Source: Actinomycetota bacterium (GTDB lineage: Bacteria; Actinomycetota; Acidimicrobiia; IMCC26256; PALSA-555). From it: DNA of 64,000 nt. The position numbers and the translations under genes are program-made. Under the pieces are notes generated by a model that worked only from the letters and a program-made list of their open reading frames with translations, ran no database searches and was not told the DNA's origin. Shown here piece by piece: positions 60,454-64,000 of the stretch (position 1 is the stretch's first letter; each line of letters opens with the position of its first letter). Location of the stretch: assembly GCA_016870355.1 (NCBI GenBank), contig VGBR01000003.1, positions 68,653 to 132,652 on the forward strand, in the 5' to 3' direction.

Positions 60454-61260
60454 GTGAACCGCGGACTCGCGCTGCTCGGTGGTGGACGCATGGGCGAGGC
60501 GCTCATCGGGGGTCTGCTCGACGCGGGCTACGAAGCCGAGTCCATCGCCGTCGCCGAGGTGGATCCTGACCGCCGGCGGGAACTCGAAGAGCGTTGCAAA
60601 GGCGTGCGGGTGGTGCCGAGCGCGGCGTGGGCCGTCGCCGACACCGAGATCGTGGTCGTCGCAGTCAAGCCGCAAGATGTCGCCGCGGTGCTCGAGCAGG
60701 CCGCAAGCAGCCTCGCCGAGGACGCCCTGGTCATCTCGATCGCCGCCGGCGTGAAGATCGCGGCCATTGAGGCCGCGGTGCCCGGTCGGCCCGTCGTGCG
60801 CGCGATGCCGAACACACCCGCGCTCGTTCGCAAGGCCGCGACGGCGATCGCCGGCGGGAAGCACGCCACCCCAGGCCATCTCGAGACCGCTGAGCGCGTG
60901 CTCGGCGCCGTCGGAGCCGTGGTGCAGGTGCCGGAAGCGCATCTCGACGCCGTCACCGGCTTGTCGGGCTCAGGTCCGGCGTACCTGTTCCTCGTAGCCG
61001 AGTCGCTGATCGAGGCGGGCGTCCTCGCCGGCTTGCCGCGCCAGACCGCGGATGCACTCGTGCGCCAGATGTTGCTCGGTTCCGCGCAGCTCCTCGCGAG
61101 TGGCGACGAGAGTCCCGAGGCGCTGCGCGCCGCAGTCACGTCACCAGGTGGAACCACCGCGGCAGGGCTGCACTCACTCGAGCAGCGCGGCGTGCGCGCG
61201 GCGTTCCTCGACGCCGTGCGCGCGGCCACTGAGCGGTCGCGACAGCTGGGCGACCAATGA
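60454..61260 (+). CDS. proC: Pyrroline-5-carboxylate reductase
   Basis: 268 residues from GTG 60454, with TACCCT exactly 6 nt upstream. Last step of proline synthesis. Rossmann motif LALLGGGRMGEALIGGLL, VRAMPNTPALV and the family signature VTGLSGSGPAYLFLVAESLI, then VTSPGGTTAAGLHSLEQRGV. Overlaps the next gene by four bases. Confidence 0.95.
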   Translation: MNRGLALLGGGRMGEALIGGLLDAGYEAESIAVAEVDPDRRRELEERCKGVRVVPSAAWAVADTEIVVVAVKPQDVAAVLEQAASSLAEDALVISIAAGVKIAAIEAAVPGRPVVRAMPNTPALVRKAATAIAGGKHATPGHLETAERVLGAVGAVVQVPEAHLDAVTGLSGSGPAYLFLVAESLIEAGVLAGLPRQTADALVRQMLLGSAQLLASGDESPEALRAAVTSPGGTTAAGLHSLEQRGVRAAFLDAVRAATERSRQLGDQ

Positions 61261-62135
61261 GTCGGCGGCCTTGCCGGAATCGTCCGCCGCGGCTCGATGA
61301 GCCCGAGCCGCGCCGAACGCGCGACGAAGCCGCGCCGGAGGAGCCCCGGGTCTCGCCGCCCCCGACCCCGAACCGCCGCTTGCTGCTCGGACGGGTCGCC
61401 GGACCTCATGCCGAGCTCGGGCGCGCCGAGGTCGAGCATGTGGTCGCCCGGCTCGCCGCGGGTGCCCCCGAGAGCCTCCTCGGCCTGGACCTTGGGCGCG
61501 TCACCCGCGATGAGGCGTACGCGGCGCTCGACGCCATCTGGGGATGGGACGGACGGGGCCCCAGGGCGTCGATCGATCCGGCCCGGACGCTCGAGGCGAT
61601 GACTGCCGCCGCCGGGATCCTCACGGAGGCCGTCGGGGCCGGCGCCCGGATCGCCTTCGCCACCGGGCGGCCCGCCTCGCTGCTCCCCATGTACCGGGGC
61701 CTCGCCGCGCATGCCGCCGCGGCCGGCGCCGAGCTCCTCACCTGCGACCGCCAGGTGGTCGAGGGTGCTGGCGAGCAGTCGTTGTGGTCACACGACGGCG
61801 TGACGGTCGTGAGCGACGGCCTCTCGGTGCTCGCCGACGACGGCGTGCTCGCCGGGGACGAGTGGCTGTTCGCCGTCGGCCGACCCAAGCTGGCGGTGGC
61901 GGACCACGGCTTCGCGGCCGCGGCCGTCGGCGACGGCTACCAGACCATCGCCTTCGCGGACCTCGATGCCCTCGCCATCGGGGTGGCGGCTCGTCGAGGA
62001 CTCCCGGTGTGCGTGGTGCCGATGCACGATGGACGACCCCCGAGCGCCTACGACGTCGTCACCGAATCACTGCTCGCACCAGTGCCGTCGAGCACTCACG
62101 AGCCACACTCGACAACACAAGCCCCGGGCGCCTAA
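61257..62135 (+). CDS. Phosphatase-like protein of unknown function
   Basis: 292 residues. The first 38 are Arg/Pro/Glu-rich and probably disordered. The rest is an alpha/beta domain with RIAFATGRPASLLPMYRGLA, AELLTCDRQVVEGAGEQSLW and KLAVADHGFAAAAVGDGYQT, which resembles a sugar-phosphatase or isomerase-like sensor but has no decisive catalytic motif that I can name. It lies between proC and a small HTH gene, an arrangement I associate with actinobacteria. Confidence 0.65.
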   Translation: MSRRPCRNRPPRLDEPEPRRTRDEAAPEEPRVSPPPTPNRRLLLGRVAGPHAELGRAEVEHVVARLAAGAPESLLGLDLGRVTRDEAYAALDAIWGWDGRGPRASIDPARTLEAMTAAAGILTEAVGAGARIAFATGRPASLLPMYRGLAAHAAAAGAELLTCDRQVVEGAGEQSLWSHDGVTVVSDGLSVLADDGVLAGDEWLFAVGRPKLAVADHGFAAAAVGDGYQTIAFADLDALAIGVAARRGLPVCVVPMHDGRPPSAYDVVTESLLAPVPSSTHEPHSTTQAPGA

Positions 62136-62170
62136 CCTGTCCCGCCGAGAGCGGGGGAGAGGGGTGCCGC

Positions 62171-62365
62171 GTGGCGCAGTCCTTTGCAACAGCGCGCTTC
62201 CTGACGGTTCAGGAGGTGGCCGACATGCTGCGAGTGTCGTCGATGACGGTCTATCGCCTGATCAAGGCGGGAGACCTGCCGGCGGTGCGCGTCGGGCGCT
62301 CGTTCCGAGTGCTTCCGGCCGACGTCGACGCCTACCTCGCCTCGCGGTACACGCAGGCGGGGTAG
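62171..62365 (+). CDS. Excisionase-like helix-turn-helix protein (BldC-like fold)
   Basis: 64 residues from GTG 62171; the 273-residue track ORF is a shadow of the upstream gene. RFLTVQEVADMLRVSSMTVY, RLIKAGDLPAVRVGRSFRVL is a MerR/excisionase winged helix, related in fold to BldC at 14533. GAGAGGGG upstream gives a ribosome site. No recombinase is adjacent, so it is more likely a housekeeping actinobacterial regulator than a phage factor. Confidence 0.88.
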   Translation: MAQSFATARFLTVQEVADMLRVSSMTVYRLIKAGDLPAVRVGRSFRVLPADVDAYLASRYTQAG

Positions 62366-62399
62366 GCCGCGGGCGGGTTCCAACCGCCCTCCCTTGCAC

Positions 62400-63251
62400 A
62401 TGACGAATCGGCCAGTCGTTGCTTTTCTCTCTGACTACGGCCTGGCTGATGAGTTCGTCGGGGTCTGCAAGGCGGTGATGCTCGGGCTCGCGCCGGAGCT
62501 CGAGATCGTCGACATCACCCACGATCTGCCTCCCCACGACGTCCGGGCTGGGGGCCTCGCCCTGGTGCGAGCCGTCCAATACCTCCCCGACGGGGCAGTC
62601 GTGCTTGCTGTGGTCGATCCCGGTGTCGCCACCGATCGCCGGCTCGTCGCCGTCGCGGTCGGTTCGGGCACGTTGGTCGGCCCCGACAACGGGCTCCTCG
62701 CCCCCGCCGTGGCGATGATGGGCGGGGCCGAGGCGGTCGTCGCCATCACCAACGAGGAGCACCAGCTCCCTGCGCCCGGCCCGACGTTCGCCGGCCGGGA
62801 CATCCTCGCCCCCGCGGCGGCTGCCCTCGCCACGGGCACCCTGATCACCGACCTCGGACCGGCCGTCGATCCCGCCGGGCTCGTCCCCGGGCTCGTCGGA
62901 TTGCCCCAGATCGGAGACGGTGGCGCAATTGACGCCGAGGTGTGGTGGGTCGACCGCTTCGGCAACTGCCAGCTCAACCTCGGGCCCGAGGAGCTGAGCG
63001 CCCTCGGCGGCTCCCCGGCGGGCACCGTCGAGGTGCGCATGGGGTCAAGGGTGAAGTCGGCACGCTGGGTGCATGCCTACGCCGACGCCAAGCCCTCCGA
63101 GCTGGTGCTGCTCGTGGACTCGTACGGGATGCTCGCCCTCGCGCTCGACCGGAGCTCGGCGGCCGCCGAGTTCGGGCTGCGGGCGGGCGACCCTGTCACG
63201 CTCGTCCCGCCGGGTGCCACTGTCGCCGATGCGGGCGCGCCCGCCCCCTGA
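62400..63251 (+). CDS. SAM hydroxide adenosyltransferase (DUF62/SAM hydrolase)
   Basis: 283 residues from ATG 62400. VVAFLSDYGLADEFVGVCKA, DITHDLPPHDVRAGGLAL, VVDPGVATDRRLVAV and LVGPDNGLLAPA match the fluorinase-like DUF62 family, which hydrolyses S-adenosylmethionine to adenosine and methionine. The C-terminal barrel includes WVDRFGNCQLNLGPEEL. The fluorinase-specific insertion is not seen. Probably a metabolic SAM hydrolase. Confidence 0.92.
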   Translation: MTNRPVVAFLSDYGLADEFVGVCKAVMLGLAPELEIVDITHDLPPHDVRAGGLALVRAVQYLPDGAVVLAVVDPGVATDRRLVAVAVGSGTLVGPDNGLLAPAVAMMGGAEAVVAITNEEHQLPAPGPTFAGRDILAPAAAALATGTLITDLGPAVDPAGLVPGLVGLPQIGDGGAIDAEVWWVDRFGNCQLNLGPEELSALGGSPAGTVEVRMGSRVKSARWVHAYADAKPSELVLLVDSYGMLALALDRSSAAAEFGLRAGDPVTLVPPGATVADAGAPAP

Positions 63252-63268
63252 CGGGAGAATCACCCCCT

Positions 63269-63373
63269 GTGCGCCCCGGGACCTCGATCGCCATTGCCGC
63301 ACTCATGGCACTGATCCTGCTGGCGGCCCTGCTCCAGTTCGTCCTGAAGGTCGGGGTCTTCAGCAACGGCTGA
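63269..63373 (+). CDS. 34-residue single-helix membrane protein
   Basis: A GTG at 63269 opens 34 codons: VRPGTSIAIAALMALILLAA and LLQFVLKVGVFSNG. Residues 6-28 form one membrane helix. It is hidden inside a longer shadow ORF of the track. The gene starts 17 bp after the SAM hydrolase stop. Function unknown; the small size makes the call uncertain. Confidence 0.45.
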   Translation: MRPGTSIAIAALMALILLAALLQFVLKVGVFSNG

Positions 63374-63765
63374 GCCGGCCCTCCACCCAGATCAGGTGCA
63401 GGCAAATTCTCATTCTCCGTGGTGGAAGCGCTCAAGATCCCACGAAGGGTGGCCGAAACGGGAAGGACTCCGGTTCGCGGGCGTGGGTTGCGTGGATGCC
63501 GTCGGGCTTCCCGGCGGCTTTCACCGGTCTCCCAGCCCGCCCCAAGGCCCACGCCCGCGGCCGGTGCCTCTCTCCTCGAGCTCGACGAGGTTTTTCGAAC
63601 TTCTTTCGAAGAGAGCTCTGACCAGCCCGGATACCGGTCGATTTTCGGCCAGCGGCTTGACAGAGCGAACACACGTTCGGTATGGTGATCTCGAGCAGCA
63701 AGACCCAGGGCCAATCCACTTCCCCGCAAGTCCCGTGACCATCCCGTGCGACGGGGGGAGGTGCG
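63374..63765. other. Non-coding region before the DUF222 gene
   Basis: 392 bp without a convincing ORF. It has a locally AT-rich part (63585-63620) with two TTCGAA palindromes and ends in a strong promoter. I see no tRNA, riboswitch or terminator in it. Confidence 0.55.
63657..63686 (+). promoter_or_regulatory. LexA-box promoter upstream of DUF222/HNH gene
   Basis: TTGACA (63657-63662), an 18-bp spacer and TATGGT (63681-63686) form a near-consensus promoter, the best in the window. The spacer contains CGAACACACGTTCG (63666-63679), a perfect actinobacterial SOS box (CGAAC-N4-GTTCG). LexA bound there would block the polymerase, so the gene should be DNA-damage induced. Confidence 0.8.
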
Positions 63766-64000
63766 ATGTTCGAAGAGCTCGACGGTGCGATCGCCACCAT
63801 CGAGTCGTTCGTGCGCGACGTCGAGACCGGCACGTACGACGCCCGTGGCGCGGTCCGAGGTGTGGAGCGGTTCGCTCGGATCTCGCACCTGGGTGAGGCC
63901 GGGGCCGCACTGTTCGGCAGGCGGGCCGACGAGACCGGCGCCTACCGCGAGAGTGGTGCCCGGAACGCGGCGGAGTGGGTGGCCCGCAAGACGGGCACCA
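63766..64000 (+). CDS. DUF222-domain HNH endonuclease-like protein (13E12 family), cut off
   Basis: The N-terminal 78 residues are visible (MFEELDGAIATIESFVRDVE ... AAEWVARKTGT), preceded by GGGGGGAGGTGCG. The alternating ARISHLGEAGAALFGRRADE and GARNAAEWVARKTGT blocks are the DUF222 start of the actinobacterial 13E12/HNH repeat family, which usually ends in an HNH nuclease domain beyond this window edge. The SOS box upstream fits known LexA control of several such genes in mycobacteria. Confidence 0.82.
   Translation, partial: MFEELDGAIATIESFVRDVETGTYDARGAVRGVERFARISHLGEAGAALFGRRADETGAYRESGARNAAEWVARKTGT

Noticed and set aside
61544-62365. 273-residue protein ending in the HTH
   Set aside because: The first two thirds are an Arg-rich shadow of the upstream gene; only the last 64 codons form the HTH protein.
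62171-62365. Phage excisionase
   Set aside because: No recombinase or att site is nearby; small BldC-like HTH proteins are common housekeeping regulators in actinobacteria.

Overview
The window is high-GC DNA from an actinobacterium. The markers are a mycothiol glycosyltransferase (mshA), BldC, an RsiG-type anti-sigma factor, a DUF222/HNH endonuclease, an actinobacterial LexA box, and many GTG/TTG starts with 4-nt start/stop overlaps. Gene content and synteny suggest Acidimicrobiia or a close relative; this is inference, not a phylogenetic result.

Layout. 1-2130: cut-off VapBC-type toxin-antitoxin pair, a secreted protein and a membrane protein. 2177-14748: purine cluster purA-purD-(zinc-finger protein)-purB-purC-purS-purQ-(two unknowns)-purL-purF-purM, closed by bldC. 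14752-16083: tRNAs Phe, Asp, Glu and Lys, a methyltransferase, a duplicated tRNA-Lys 3' end and a hairpin repeat. 16111-22484: amine/amino-acid catabolism (saccharopine-dehydrogenase-like, alanine dehydrogenase, class III transaminase, Lrp regulator, FAD amine oxidase). 22494-25554: bioA-bioF-bioD. 25634-30297: five-gene acyl-CoA operon of unknown substrate (thiolase-like, OB-fold, epimerase, amidohydrolase, enoyl-CoA hydratase). 30314-36272: threonine dehydratase, solitary CoxL-type molybdoenzyme, an endonuclease/phosphatase remnant, a lipocalin-like protein, nucleoside hydrolase. 36325-43581: aminotransferase and aldehyde dehydrogenase divergent from a polyamine ABC transporter (potADBC). 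43571-48484: HIT, glyoxalase, SDRs, thioesterase, DUF2332, sugar isomerase. 48673-55085: M23 peptidase and a metal/redox block (ZnuC, YcnI, CDF, CopCD, broken DsbB/TlpA, Fur). 55112-64000: SirB1, LON, MoaD, truncated SOD, RsiG, XRE, mshA, YbjN, proC, phosphatase-like, HTH, SAM hydrolase, and the start of a LexA-box-preceded DUF222/HNH gene.

How the parts work together. The pur genes cover most steps from PRPP to AMP (purE, purK, purN and purH are not here). The two polyamine loci share a motif, GCAAGGGAWTCC, found only in their control regions, which suggests one regulon run by the local Lrp protein. The metal block shows erosion: znuA/znuB absent, dsbB and tlpA fused by an out-of-frame deletion, and SOD without its C-terminal metal ligands.

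Most novel signals. (1) Leaderless promoters, TAnnnT 6-9 nt before the start codon, including tiny divergent intergenic regions where both genes seem to share one control site. (2) A dispersed hairpin repeat with compensatory stem changes, plus two further start-codon-associated repeat families. (3) The polyamine motif. (4) An RsiG homologue with two c-di-GMP signature motifs. No CRISPR array, prophage, insertion sequence or biosynthetic gene cluster was seen. All coordinates and motifs were read by eye; no database search was run.
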